Assembly (NCBI GenBank): GCA_020881915.1
Contig: JAJFPB010000012.1
Location: 744,001 to 808,000 of the forward strand
Length of the DNA stretch: 64,000 nt
Direction: 5' to 3'
Origin: Paramyrothecium sp. XJ0827
Lineage: Eukaryota; Ascomycota; Sordariomycetes; Hypocreales; Stachybotryaceae
Part shown: piece by piece, positions 1-12,351 of the stretch
Numbering within the stretch: the stretch's first letter is position 1
Layout: each line of letters starts with the position of its first letter
The notes under the pieces: generated by a model
Database searches by the model: none
The model's input: the letters and a program-made list of their open reading frames with translations, nothing else
What the model was told of the DNA's origin: nothing
Translations under genes and position numbers: made by a program

Positions 1-1578
1 CTGGGGGACGAGGAGAAGCAGGTGGCACTGCCGGTGGCGCTGGCATGTTTGACCCCTGTTCGAACATGGCGAACACTTCGGGGTATGGCGCGGGAGATAG
101 AGATGTCGCTGCTCCACGATCGCTTGCAACTTCAGGCGCACGCACCCGGGTGGGAGTTGAAGTCCTCGTGGAAGTTGCTGCGGCGCTGGCCACTAGGGGA
201 TTGGGAGAGGCCATCATGTCAGCGAAGGGTGCGGGAAAGACGTGGGAGCCCAGGGCCCGCTCTGTCTCCTCGTCCAACAACGGATTTGCCGTGTGGACGG
301 GCGCTGGGGGGGGCATCGTGGCCAACGCTCCCTTGGGCGCCGACGTCGATTCTGCCGGTGTACCATTGCCCGCGTCAGACTGCACGTCAGTCGACTCAGA
401 GTCCAGGTAATCATTCAGCACGGCATCGTCGACTCGGTCGGGAACGCGCCTGGCACGCCTCTGGCCAGGAGAGCGCAGTATCCGGTCGGTGGGTGGCCCG
501 CTGCGCTTAACGCGCTTCTTCCTTGGTTTTTCAGCAGACCGAGGGGCAGCCCGCGGCCGTGGACGATGCGTGCGGGAGCGATTAGTGGCCTTTAGTGCTT
601 CTGCTAGGTCTTGCCTGGCTGGGGGGAAGTGAAAGGTATGCTGGAGAGATGGACAATGTTAGCGACTGCTGGAGGGGCGATGGCAGGGAGAAACAAGCGC
701 CGACGTGGGCCAGCAACTCACCATAAGACTACCTGAACCGTTGGACGCTGGGCTCTGCGGCACGCTGAAAGGATCTCTCTCAGGCGCCGCGCTGCGATTT
801 GCGCCACTAGCTGGGTCCGCTGTGAGAGCAGGATCAACCAGGTGTGTCGGTACTGCTTCGGGCTGCCCAGCGAAGCTGCTTTGATGGCTGGTCAACGGCC
901 TGTAACTCGGGCTGGTTAGCTGGCCCATGTGTCCAAGTACTATACTCTGATAGAGCCAGGCGAATTTGTGGCAACACGTACGGGGCAGACGCGGTAGACG
1001 CGGCAGACGCAGGACCTTGATCCCCTGGTTGCGTATCAGGGTCAATCTCATTCAGGTCGATGGGGTTGTCTCTGCTTGCGCCCCTTTCGTTGGGACGAGA
1101 TTCCTTCTCGAGTCGAAGCCGCCTGTATGTCAAGTTCTTGTGCTGGTGCAGGTTCATCTTGAAGAAGAGCTGCTTGACAAGCTTCCGGATCCTAGTCATC
1201 GGTTCAGCCTTAAAAAACCTGCAGCGACCCACGGGAAGAGAAACTAAATGGTCACTAGACTTACTGTGAGCGATGCTCCGAATAACGCAATTTATTGAAC
1301 CTCGCCGACGAAGGGTCGTCGGGCCAAAACAAAGCACCGTTGCCCCCACGATCGAGGTACGCGTCTGTCAGTTCGTCCAGGCCGCGCTGGTGCTCGAACG
1401 ATTTCCAGTCGTAGAAGGACGTGCCCTCTCGACCTTGCGAGCTGGTGAACTTGCCCTTGAAGTTGCGCACATCGTTCAAGAACGCCCGCGTTCTCGCAAG
1501 CGTCCGATCCCCGTAGTCGAGTTTTATGCAAAGCTCGTTGACCGAGGGGATCGATGTCACGGCCCTGGGCGACTCCAT
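1..1578 (-). CDS. Hypothetical protein, 4 exons, 3' end beyond the left edge
   Basis: Reading the minus strand gives a consistent four-exon gene: 1578-1265, 1191-982, 899-722 and 640 to the window edge. Introns are 73, 82 and 81 bp, with donors GTAAGT, GTACGT and GTGAGT; the last two have clear GCTAAC branch points, and all phases join. The start is the first in-frame ATG. The last exon stays open for all 640 bases, which supports the model. The visible part is about 447 residues. The N-terminal 170 residues look folded. The rest is rich in Pro, Ser, Ala and Arg, with a basic stretch (AEKPRKKRVKR) that could be a nuclear signal. I recognise no family, and the stop codon is not in the window. 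Confidence 0.6.
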
Positions 1579-2097
1579 TTGCCGCTTGGTGTCAAGCGCA
1601 GAGAAGTGGGCAAAAGCAGCAGCAAGAGCAGGTTCAAAGACCAAAGGGAGGGGCAATAAATGCAGTACAGCAACGAGTGGGTGGAATGCCCAAGCAACCT
1701 TAGGAGTTGGGATGGGAAAATGAGAAAGATGAGGCCTACGGGTCGGGCGGGGGATGCCTGCGCCCCTTTACAGCGCAGAGCGGTCTGCCTTGACTCCTAC
1801 CCTGGTCAATTGCTGACGGGCGATGTAACATGGTGTTTGGTAGCGACTCTGCAAGTTTCTTTGCTTTTCCCGCACTCAGCCCCTGTCCCTCAGACCGTAT
1901 TAATGGGAAGCCAGACTCCCCCGATGTTTTTCTCGTCCTCCTGGCCCCGTCCACACACCTCCCAACATCGTGTACAACCCAACGCTGCCAACTTTTGGAA
2001 CTCCTGGAGTCGCTGAACTCGTCGAACTCGGCTCCCTGGCTTGTAAACATACTCACAATTATCATTTGTAAAACTCGCATCCACGGATCGCACAACC

Positions 2098-2649
2098 ATG
2101 AGTGGCTCTGTGCCTCCTCGTCGTTCCCCTCGTTCGCTCAGGTCGGGCGAGTCGGCCGAAGCAAGGCCACAATATCGAAACCGAAGTGCACGTTTGGATA
2201 GCCTCCTCGAGAGAATACTCGCGCGGGCGGCTAGCGGTGAGATGGATGACAAGATCTGTGTGTGCAGCTGTGCCGAGTCCACCACCCTTCTAACCTGTCA
2301 CGGCAGCCTTCTACTGTGGTTTGGGCGACGATCGTAAATTTGTCTGCTCCAAGAACTACAAGATCGCTGTCAACAAGGTATGCTGCTGCGACAGTATCGC
2401 CATGTGAGATACGAACAAGCTAATTCTGGGCCCGGCTCTAGCGCTCAATCGTCTTGACCCCGAACAAAGAGTGACTCTTTCCGCTTCGACAAGAACACCT
2501 GTGGCACGAGCCATGTGACGGACGGATTCAACGAAGATAACTTCGAGGAACTACGTTTCTGGAACGAAAGAGGTTTGACAAATGACGAATTGGAGGAGTG
2601 GGAAGGAGGGTCTGTGTACGTACGAATTGGCCGCAATTATGGGTTATAG
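2098..2649 (+). CDS. Doubtful small gene, possibly 3 exons
   Basis: An ATG in good context (ACAACCATGAGT) follows a CT-rich stretch. Exons 2098-2236 and 2307-2377 join in phase across an intron with a CTAAC branch point, giving a fragment with YCGLGDD and FVCSKNY. A second intron starts GTATGC at 2378. With the obvious acceptor (2441) the protein stops after 80 residues. With an acceptor at 2469 it runs to 2649 through an acidic stretch (FNEDNFEELRFWNERGL) and reaches about 130 residues. No signal peptide is visible. This could be a small real gene with uncertain splicing or a decaying one. I do not recognise it. Confidence 0.28.
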
Positions 2650-5600
2650 AACGGAATTGAGGATTTTCAGATGGAAGCACAGTCGTCCAACACTGATTGT
2701 GTTCATCTTTTGTTTGGTGTCGCGTAGATTCAATCTTCTGGCAGATTGCCATTCTATGGTCGCTGCCCAGCTCTGGGGACATCCAAGCGACATCCGATTG
2801 TGCTGGCTTTCCATCCAAACCGCTGAAACCCACCACCACGAGAGGTGTCTAGGTTGGACACGAAAGAAGGACTTGGGACAAGGCAGCAACGTGCAATGAG
2901 TCATGGGACCAATTCATGAAGAAATGATGCACCCTGTCAATTGGCACCAGCAGAGCCATGCCCAATCTCGTAGCCAGCAAGCGCGGAAGACATTGTTGTT
3001 TCAAGTCACCATGTTTGGCTCAATCCTAATCGTTCTTTTACCATAGAATAAGCCTGTCTTTACAGAGGAAAAGAACGTGCCGTTGCATGTCATATGCATG
3101 TGTCGAAAAACAATCTTTTTCAAGAAAAAGATCATTCGGAAAGCACAGGATTCAAGAAGCATGCATTTGGATTCCAAAAACAAGGTCCTTCAAAAGGCAT
3201 ATTTGGATTTTTGAGGACAGCCTTTCGTAAACAGAATCGCCTACAAGGACAACAAAACCTGGCCGATCAAACCTTCTTCTAATTCCGCCCTATCGCATTT
3301 TCCCTCCTTGATTATGCAATTGCTTGATTTTGCCTTTCAATTCACTGTGACTGTCATGAACTGGGTTGCCAGGTACTGATGTGCTTTTGAATCGAGTGAA
3401 CATCACTCACATGACTCGGAAGATGTGGACTTATAGAGCCGAATGGAAGGAAAAGAAGAAGGGTTTTGAAACACCGACGTGACGGGTAATGAAGAAGCAG
3501 TTGATTTGGCCAGCGGGTAACTCCAAATGTTGTTGGAATGGATGGATGGATGGATTGCTTGGATCGACCGAATGATTGGGCCCGCTTTAATTGCCTTTGT
3601 GAGAAAGAAAATTACTGCTTTCGGAAGCATGACACTGCCCTTCATCCTTTGTACTTATACATACGCGTGCTCTTGGCTGCTTGCGACAGCATTTCCGTTT
3701 GTCAAACGCTAATCTCCCCTTTGATTACAGTACTTGGCTCCTTCAAAATTCATATTCGTCTGGTTTTTGAATCCCTTGACCTTCAACAAGTACACCTCTC
3801 CCTCCTGCCCCTCTGTTTGATCCGCGTCCTCCTCTTTTCCCATTCCCCCGATCGCATTCAGGCCGAGTGTGTTTCCAAACTAACACGTGCCTTCCCCCCT
3901 GCCTTGCTTCTGGTCTCAAGATCATTGAGGTTTCCTGAATCGTGTACGCAAATTGTAAAGATGATGATCACCTATGAAGATGAACATATGCACACCTAAA
4001 CACAAACGTCTGCGCTGCCCTCCCCTTTCATGAAATGAACTCCATTTTTCACATTGCAGGAGGCTCGACACTCCGGAAGATGTAGACGCATTTTGGGCAT
4101 GGGAACGACTTTGACACCACCCCCCCCCCCCCCAACTTCAGCCAAGTGTACCTGCAGATAGAAGTCGATTGCACAGCCCTGCCGTTTTCTCGCCCATCAT
4201 TGTGCAAGACATGAAATTTGCCGCTGTGCTGGATGCAGAAGTACAGGCTTCGTTCAAAAGTCACCCGACCCAAAAGCATTGTGCCATCATCGTCCACAAT
4301 CTTTGGTCGCTGGGGTGGTGGTCGCCACAACCACCTACGAGAGGCTGATTCATTCTAATAAAGCCACCTGATCATTTGATCTTTTCCACGAAACACAGAA
4401 GACAAGTCCAAATCAGAGGAATAGCAAGTCCTCCTTCAGTTGCCCCAGTCACTCAACGGCAAACTTGCATTTGCTAGGCAAGCACTTTTGCAAGGCTTGG
4501 TAGTGGTAAATCAGCTGCAGCCGCATAGATCTATAGACAACAATATTTTCTCAAGATCTGTCGCGTCGTTACTCGCTCACTCCACTTCATCATTGCATCT
4601 CGCTTGCCGTGACATTCAACACAGAGGATACGCCTCATCTCTTTGCCCAGAAGCCCAACAGGCTTTCGGCATAAAGCGCTTGGCGGCTAATTGGTAAAGA
4701 CCGCCCAACACATATACTAATCGTGCCGCCGAATGTGAATGCGAATGCTCATGATTGCAGAATGAGCAAGCGTAACAACAAAACTGGCGCCAAAGATTCT
4801 ACTCACCAGAGGTGCATTGGATCGCCCAAGACGACCACGTTTGGGCTTTCTACACATGTTCAGCAGAACTAGGTGTCTTTAGCAAGTCCGCGTAACAATC
4901 CTACCTTGTCATTACGTTTTGCCTCTCAGGGCATGCATTCGCAAATGGGAAAGTAGTGCCACCATCTGATACTCCGATCTTCTGGGTCACAAATGTAGCT
5001 TGCTGTCAGGCATAACATTTGGCGCATGATCATCGGCCATGCTGACGTGACGTGGCTGTTTCTTGGCTACCTGCTCCCTACGTAACGCGTGCGACGAAGA
5101 CAAAGAATTGCGGAGTACCCATAAGCTATGGGCACAGTGCTCGCTTCAGGACCGTGGGGGTGCATGCGCCCGCAAAGGAGCCAACGGAAACGGCAGGTAG
5201 ACTACTCTTTGCAATCGAGCAGGACGCAAGCAGGTGTGGCATTGCTGGACGTGTGTGTGGAATGGTTTTGTTCTTGATTGTCTGGGGTGGTCCTTCAGCA
5301 TTCAGTACATTGTCGTTCGCTACTTCCAGCTGGGTCTTTTTGATGAGTATACCATTAAGTCATTGCCGAAGAAAGGTGCTGCGCGCTATAGCTTGGAAGT
5401 TTTCACAGCACCGAATGTCATCACCACCTGGTCGCCTTGGTGATCGTTCCGGGTGATACCAGAAATCAACATGTAGGGTAGGCAGAACTTGGAAACGCAC
5501 TCGAGGTGATATTCCCAGCCACATTACTTTCCCAACCCAGACAGAGCTTCATGACCAAACAGAGCCTAATCTCTCTACAAAAAACCTTTGAGGCTTACGC

Positions 5601-6649
5601 ATCAATCCCTCTCGAGACCGCGTACCTGCTGCCCTTGTCTCGGCGAAACCTGTATGGCTTTAGTGTTGGTTTGAAGAGAAATATCACGAGTGTGAGCATG
5701 GCCAAAAACATGCCGATTGCGTCAGGACTTGATATGCTTTGAAGTGTCGTGATTGTCCATGAGGGAGAAATATTGCTGGGACAGCGATTAAGCAAAGAGT
5801 GGAAGGAGGAAGGCAAAAGGGAACCAATGCTTGATTTACATAACGTCGTAGCTTGAAGCTGATGATCGCAACTAAATGCATTCATTGGTTGGAATAAACC
5901 TAGAGGGGACAATCCAGCGATGGCTAGGATGTAAAAACTCACCAGGTTTGTCTGTGCCATGATAATCTTCTCCTCTTGGCACAAATTCGTTCTTGACTAA
6001 CTTCGTGAAGTTACATTGCAGTCTACAATCTTTGTAAGCATCCTGGGAACGGGAAGTCGAATGGGGGAGCTAAATTGCGGTGCGTTGAAATATAGTGAGC
6101 GCCTATGAACCAAAATTGGAGGGAGCACGTCAATGCATGTAAGACATTCCAACATCACAAGAACCACAGCTGCTTTCAATTTATAGATGCGTGCTTGGAG
6201 GTGGAGCTAATAGACGTTTCCAACGCGTTGGAGCAATAGCAGAGACGTTGGGAGTGACCCACGGTAACTCTTCGAATAGAGAAAAATAAGAACCAGCCCC
6301 CTTTGTCTCTCTTGTAGTCTACTGAAGCATCTTAGTTCCGTGAAACGACAAATTGTTAGTACTGACTGTACGAACACGCAGACAAATTTTTGCTAACTAC
6401 GAGTTCACCTAAGTAGCGGGGTTCACTCAGAATCATGCTCCCTGTCCTGAATTTATGTGAGATCCAAGGGATGCGTAGAGAATATCTAGGGTAGCCTGTC
6501 AGCCAAGGCAGCAGAGTGGTATTGAGTTGACCCAACAGGGGGCTTGGTTGTCACGCGGAGCTGAAATCTCGTAGGACGAGCGCGCCTCGTGTTGCCTGGT
6601 CAAGTAGGTTTTACTCTTTGTTTTGAATGAACAAAAATCACTCAAAGCC
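2650..6649. other. About 4 kb without a convincing gene
   Basis: Open frames here are short, overlap on both strands and lack consistent splice sites or recognisable motifs. An ATGG tetranucleotide run occurs at about 3538-3554 and a 14-base C run at 4120-4133. The stretch 3780-3860 is CT-rich like a fungal promoter, but no gene follows that I can support. The last few hundred bases are presumably the promoter of the kinase-ankyrin gene. Confidence 0.5.
4120..4133. repeat. Poly-C homopolymer run (14 C)
   Basis: An uninterrupted run of 14 cytosines lies in a non-coding stretch. Such runs are length-variable and prone to sequencing error. Confidence 0.85.
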
Positions 6650-9600
6650 ATGGATTCGGCACTCAGCGCGTCGAGTTATTCCACCAGCAGTCTGCTCATA
6701 GATGGGTCCTCGTGGCTCGAGCTCAACAGCGATGCCAATGTCAAGGACATTCTAACAGCCGCTGACGAGCTCCCTAACATTGTTCCACATGCTCTAAAGT
6801 ACGAAAGCCTCCTTGGTGCAGGCAGCAACTTCCGCGTGAACCGTGAGGAGTATCAACAGCGGAATAGCAGCCCCTATTATGTCGCAGTGAAGCGCTACTC
6901 CACTGAAACTGGCAGACCACCCGGCGGTAACGCTGCGCGTGTGTATAGAACCTTCCTGAGAGAGTTCAAGACACTCATGCATCCGCCGCTGCGCACGCAT
7001 GGCTGCATCGTCCAGGCAATAGCATGTGGATGGGATGAGCCACCTAACGAACCGCTGCAGCCATACCTTGTCATGGACTATTCAGACCATGGTACATTGC
7101 CACAGTATTTAAGACGCTGCCGAATCAGTGTCGAAGAGAGAAGAGAGCTGGCACTGGATGTTACCTCGGCCCTGAAAGCCCTTCATGAATGCGGCATCAT
7201 TCATGGTGATGTCAAGCCGGACAATGTTCTCCTCTTTGACAACTCTGACATAGGCACGGGAGATTTCATCAGACCCCAGGTGGCGAAACTCTCCGACTTC
7301 AGTAATGCTATTTTTATCCAAGACTTTCAGGACAGGTCCGACATCGTGTACTCGGGCACGCTGAAATATCTTGCCCCTGAGTTTCATTACCGACCCAGCA
7401 AAGAGCCACTGAGCTTTGCGCTATGTGAGAAAGCCGATGCGTACTCGCTTGGTCTCACAATTTGGGAGATAGTAAAGAATGGGGAATGCTACATTGACAC
7501 GAGAGATCTTCAGCCGAATGAGGATAAAGGAGACTTCTTGGAACGACTCTTCCGCAACAGCTTCGACCCAGTACGCAATATGGCACTCGAATACTTTGAA
7601 TCTGCTTCAGATGTCTTGTCTCCGCATTCTGTTTTGGGCACTGCTGTGAATGAAGCGACCACAATGTGTTTGTTTGACACACCCCATAAACGCGGAGTTA
7701 TGAGCACAATTTTGACGGCCCTGGCACGTGGGACAACAGAAGAGCGACCTCGGATGTCCACAGCTCGAAATACTACCAATCCATGGGGCACTAACATGAG
7801 AAATATGGTTGACAACTCAGTGTCAGATCTGAAGCCGAGCACGAGGGACACGGTATACACGCTGCTGCCTGCAACTTCGGATGACTTCATTGTACGCCCT
7901 GTGGATTCGACTGTACGTTCGACACAGCGTCTTGTCATGAGAACGAGCACCCATGTGCCATATAAGGGGTCTGTTGCAAAGTATGGAATTGAGAATAGGG
8001 AGATTGATCTTTTCAAAGTATGACACTACAAATTCTTCGCTTGGGCTTGGTCCGTTTGATCCGCTTGATGTTGACTTCTGTTTTCAGGTCGCAGCATTGC
8101 AGTCCATACCATGGGCCACACAGAAAAAGATAGCCCAGGAACTGAACCTAGCGACAAAATTGAATGACATTTTGGCACAAGCCCATTCATACCTACAACT
8201 TGCCGTTGCACACCATATTGGTTTTGGAGTTGAGCTGGATGATGCCATGGCATTATCACATCTTGAATCTGCCTGCGGAAAAAATCCGAAAACTAGACGC
8301 ATATTTGAACGGGTAGTAGAAGCTCTACGGAGCGAGCTCAATATGTCCGTTACTCAGATCAATGATGAAAATGAGCTGGGTAGATCAATATCCAAGGCAT
8401 GTGCGCCTCGTGCATTGACTGCAGTGGGACTTACATCGAAAGTCTCCAAGCTTCAGGAGGGAAGTCCTGAAGATGTTGAAATCTGGCTGAAGCATGGGAA
8501 TCCGGGAGCAATCAATATACTGAGCGAACTGACAGAGGCTTGCCGTAACGGCCACCAGGACAAAGCAATTATTCTTTCACAACACGCCCGATGGGATACC
8601 GCTCGAGACATGAGTGAGCCCAACTTCTGCCACTGGCTAGCCAACCTGAGTCAGGAAAGCGCAAAGCAAGTACTAGAGAACGTCGATGCCAGGGGCACAG
8701 GGCCGAGCAAACAAAACTGCCTAGCACAAAGCGTTCCACTGGTGTACGACACTGAGCACCGCATGCAACTCTTTGGCACACCACTACACTGGGCTGTTCA
8801 TGCAGTCAATATTGAGCTGCTCTCGTTGCTCATATCGCATGGCGCTGATGTCAATGCCCGCTTCCAGAACCGCGCAGTTCTATCTACGGAGCCTATGTCT
8901 AGAAAATATCAGCCAAGCTTCACTCCACTGGACCTCGCTGTGAGCTATCACCTCGTCGAAATGGCTGAAATGCTCTTGAAGGTTGGCTGTGAGGTCCGAG
9001 GTGGCGATGAGGAATGGGTATACTCGGCCTTCCACATGATTGCAGCCCAGGTTACTCCTTTTGCAAGGGCCCTGGTACATGAAGAAGGTGCTATATCTGC
9101 TGTTCGGGACACCATCAGGCTCCTGAAAGATCATGGAGTTGACATCAACAGCACGGATTCGGAGGGAGACACTCCCCTTACATTCGCCGTCAGCAATCTC
9201 GATACGGAACCATACATAATAGAATGTCTATTAGAGGCAGGAGCTCTACCAAGCCCCGAGTTCAATCAGAAACACGGAAACATAGTCATTCGAGCCACGT
9301 GTCTTTCTGCGGCGCGACCAGCATCCACCGCAAGCTTCAAGCTACTGCTGCCCCTTGTGGAAGATTTGAATAGCCCTGGTCCTGAAGGGCTAAACGCAGT
9401 ACACTACTGTGCCATCCACGACGCAGTTTCTATAGCCCAGGTACTGCTAAGTACTGATAGAGTTGATCTTAACCGCATGTCATCACTCTGTGAAGCCCGT
9501 CAGACACCATTGACATACGCCGCCATCTTTGGATCACCTGGTGTGATCGAGCTTCTCCACGAAAGGGGAGCTAACTTGGATTTACCAAACGAATGTGGTC

Positions 9601-10097
9601 GTACAGCTCTGGAGGAGGCCGTGTGCTGCAGGCAAGTATCCGCGGCAGCTGCATTGATAAGATGCGGAGCTTCATTGATGCTGAGCCGCTCCTCGAATGT
9701 CTTACACCTGGCAGTCACCAACTATTCGCAAAAAGGATCCATTGCGAAGAGCCTCCTCGAGTATTTCCCCTCGGAGCTTGGAGACCCTCAGCTTTTGAAT
9801 GCTTTTGACTGCAGGAAATGGACTCCATTACATGCCGCCGCGTATTTCGGAGACTTGGAAGGCGTGGAAGCATTGGTCGAAGCAGGAGCAGATACTCGCG
9901 CTTTTCAACATCCTAACTATCTCAGCTGCGGCGGTACACCGTATGAGCTCGTGACAAAGATAATCCAGAAGATTGAGCGTACTGGTAAGCTGAGTTACGA
10001 CCATAAACCGATCACAGAAAAGGGTCATGCAGAAATCGAAGCTTTCAAAACCCGGCTGAGGTATATTCAGACCATATTGCAGCAGGCTGCGTCTTAG
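6650..10097 (+). CDS. Protein kinase-Sel1-ankyrin repeat protein, 1125 aa
   Basis: Two exons, 6650-8017 and 8088-10097, are separated by a 70-bp intron (GTATGA..TTTTCAG) and join in phase 0. The ATG lies in GCCATGG. Residues about 48-300 are a Ser/Thr kinase-like domain: Lys81 in VAVK, Glu105 in the C-helix position, HGDVKPDN at 185-192 (HGD in place of HRD, catalytic Asp187 kept), DFS at 216-218 in place of DFG (metal Asp216 kept), and LAPE. Residues about 488-520 resemble a Sel1 repeat. From about 687 to 1080 there are ankyrin repeats (TPLHWAV, HGADVNA, TPLHAAAYFGDLEGVEALVEAGAD). The protein is cytosolic, with no signal or membrane segment. Kinase plus ankyrin is a signal-output plus ligand-sensing layout, like fungal NLR-type proteins but without a NACHT or NB-ARC domain. 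Kinase activity is plausible; the target is unknown. Confidence 0.9.
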
Positions 10098-10115
10098 TGC
10101 CGCACACGAACCCAA

Positions 10116-11319
10116 TCAACTATCCAGGTTCCCAACAAAAACGACCATGACCGCAGAATAAGCCGCAGTCGCGGCGAGTATCTCATGGTTCTTCGAGGCC
10201 GTCAACCAGCACAGGATGCACGAAAACAGGCACGTGAAAAGGACGACGACCCAGAGACGCGCAGACATGCTTTGGATATTGTACAGACCTACAATGGGTA
10301 CGGTGAGAACAGCAACGGCGAACAGTAAGCTCAGCAAACGAGCAAGGGCGTCAGTCTTGGAGGGATCGAAGAGAAGGACATGTTCGTCGTCGGATTTGGC
10401 GTGTTCCGCCTATGGATAAGTATAGTGGGTGAGCATGTTTTGGCTTCCGGGACGGAGGTGGGAGACTCGTACCGCATATGCTAGGATCTAAGACATGTTT
10501 AGAGCTGAGGGTGTTTTTCTTTTAATTTGACTTGATATACTACTCACATTGCCTTTGCCACGTTTTTGAAGAAAGACGGCCAAGGCACCGACCCATCCAT
10601 TGAGGATGCTGGAGTCCCCCGGATGTTTGGGTGAGCTCAAGTCGTTCCAGTCATCAAGAAACCTGGACTCCTTCTCTGCAAGTGGTAGCGTACCATCAAT
10701 CCAATTACAGAAGCTCTGGACATGTGTTTTTGCGGGCTTCGGCCGCTCTATGTGGCTGTAGTAACTGGCGAGAAGGTTGTCTGCTTCCAGTCAACTCTGT
10801 TCTCAGTCTAGAGTGGCCTCTGTAGGGGATTCTGAGACTTACTGTACTCTTGTAATCTCTTTTCGGCCTTCTCATAGAGTGCGTTTCTGGAGCTAAGTTT
10901 GTCATGGCGGCGAGATGTCAGCAAGTATCCAGTGAGCTCTTCCGTTTCTAGACGCTCCAACTCCTCCTCCATCTCAGTGAGCTCATCCTGCATGCGAAGT
11001 AGCACACGAGTATGAAGACGGCCAAAGTACCGGAACATGGCAAAGTTACGGTCACTATCAATGAAAGCAGAAACCCGTGGATAGCCTTGTCGGAAACTTT
11101 CAACTACAATACAGTGTAGGTCAATATTATGACTCGAGCTTGTGAACGCTATGGGAACATGATGTATTGAGATCCTCACTTTTGCGCGACCGATGTCTTA
11201 TCGGAGTCTGAGGTGCCGTGGGCACAGAATTGGCTGCCTGCAATTAGGAAATGTTATAATTACGATCAAACGTAGTTGGACATACACCTTGTTCTCGATA
11301 CAAATCCCGTTGACGCCAT
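10116..11319 (-). CDS. DUF6594-like membrane protein
   Basis: Exons read on the minus strand: 11319-11302 (uncertain), 11237-11180, 11103-10843, 10780-10548, 10487-10473 (15-nt microexon) and 10409-10116. The core GYPRVSAFIDSDRNFAMFR, followed by an acidic coiled segment (DELTEMEEELERLE), is the hallmark of fungal DUF6594 proteins. The C-terminus has three hydrophobic segments (LLSLLFAVAVLTVPIVGLY, LWVVVLFTCLFSCILCWL, ILAATAAYSAVMVVFVG), as usual for the family. The microexon has its own branch point and acceptor (TCTTAG) and a donor GTACGA; skipping it also keeps frame. The first exon is the least certain part, because its donor GTATCG is weak. The function of the family is unknown. The gene lies tail-to-tail with the kinase-ankyrin gene, 18 bp apart. 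Confidence 0.75.
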
Positions 11320-11523
11320 GATGTGAGATTGATTGGAGATGAAAGTCAAGGACGGTATTTTCAATTCGGGCACCTCATCGATAGGGGAAAGAACAGTGTC
11401 TGCCTGGATTCCATTAGGCAACGAAGCCGGAGCCTCGTCGCTCCCAAAAGCAATGCGGCAATAAAGATGGCTGAATGATACCCTGCCGCCACCCCCTCTT
11501 CCTCCTCCCCCAATCCAGTCCAA

Positions 11524-11957
11524 TCATGACGTGCGGACTACGAGCCTTGATTCAGGCACTGATTCTGGGTACTGCTGTCCGTTATCTGCCTGTTTTATGA
11601 TGTACATCCTGTCTGCCGTCGAAGACACTACGATGTAAGGACCTGTGGGTTGTGCTCGACCTGGAATCGTCAAGAAAACCACTTCGTTGACATGGTAAAG
11701 TGGCGGCAATGGATACTTGGGACGAATCAGTAACGGAGCTCAATCATATTGTCGTTTGCCACTCACGTCGGCCTGCCGACCGTAAGTATTCACTCGGCTG
11801 CGGAATTTGCCCTTGGCGTTTTCGGCAAAGTCCATGATATCCTGTGTTATTGTTTAGTTCAAGCGACTCAGATCGTGCTGGACGTATTGATCACCTCGAA
11901 GTCTTCATTGTCCTCGCCGTCCGAGTAGCTGGGTTTGGTTCGGCTGTTAGAGGACAT
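11524..11957 (-). CDS. Small conserved-looking protein, 109 aa, 3 exons
   Basis: Exons 11957-11895, 11841-11767 and 11715-11524 join in phase 0 at both junctions. The first intron has an ACTAAAC branch point and CAG acceptor; the second ends in AAG. The N-terminus is acidic and polar (SDGEDNEDFED), followed by a basic helix (NAKGKFRSRVN) and a compact C-terminal domain with alternating hydrophobic residues (YHVNEVVFLTIPG, QPTGPYIVVSS). No signal peptide or membrane segment is seen. The last part resembles small fungal proteins with a GPY-V core that I cannot name. It is divergent from the caspase-pseudokinase gene and upstream of, on the same strand as, the DUF6594 gene. Confidence 0.75.
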
Positions 11958-12351
11958 TGTGTGCAAATGAAGGACGTGCCTGCGGAAGGGATCAGGCTGG
12001 CTCTTTCGACACAGCTAATTTGTAACAGGAGAGTTTCAACAGGAGGAAGTGAAAGACTGGAAGACTTATCTCTGAGCTGGAATCAGGCTCTTATTAATCA
12101 CTGACAAGCCTACAAGGTCGTTGGCTGTTGCCATACCTTGTCAGCCTCAATACGACTTAAGGGCGGCTAGCCTGGTTGTGCCCCTTTACGGACACATGTG
12201 CAATCGGATTTGCGGAGAATTTGCGAAAGTCGAAGTGCAGCCTTGTTTCCCGTTTCTCGTCTCGCCCTACCTTTCACTTCTCCTTATTCGGGTTTGACCT
12301 GCGATCTTGTACTCAAAGCCGCGCTTCGGAGTCCAGGTAATAATAGCAGCG
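11958..12351. promoter_or_regulatory. Divergent intergenic promoter region
   Basis: This 394-bp gap separates the start of the small minus-strand protein from the caspase-pseudokinase gene, so it must carry both promoters. On the plus side a CT-rich tract (about 12240-12290), typical of fungal transcription start regions, lies 60-110 bp before the ATG. I see no clear TATA box. Confidence 0.45.

Noticed and set aside
3538..3999. A 153-codon plus-strand open frame.
   Set aside because: It begins in an ATGG microsatellite and crosses a CT-rich promoter-like tract; no motif or splice support.
5595..5960. A minus-strand frame with hydrophobic segments (candidate small membrane protein).
   Set aside because: Composition is low in charged residues, another frame over the same bases is equally hydrophobic, and no splice sites or family support it.
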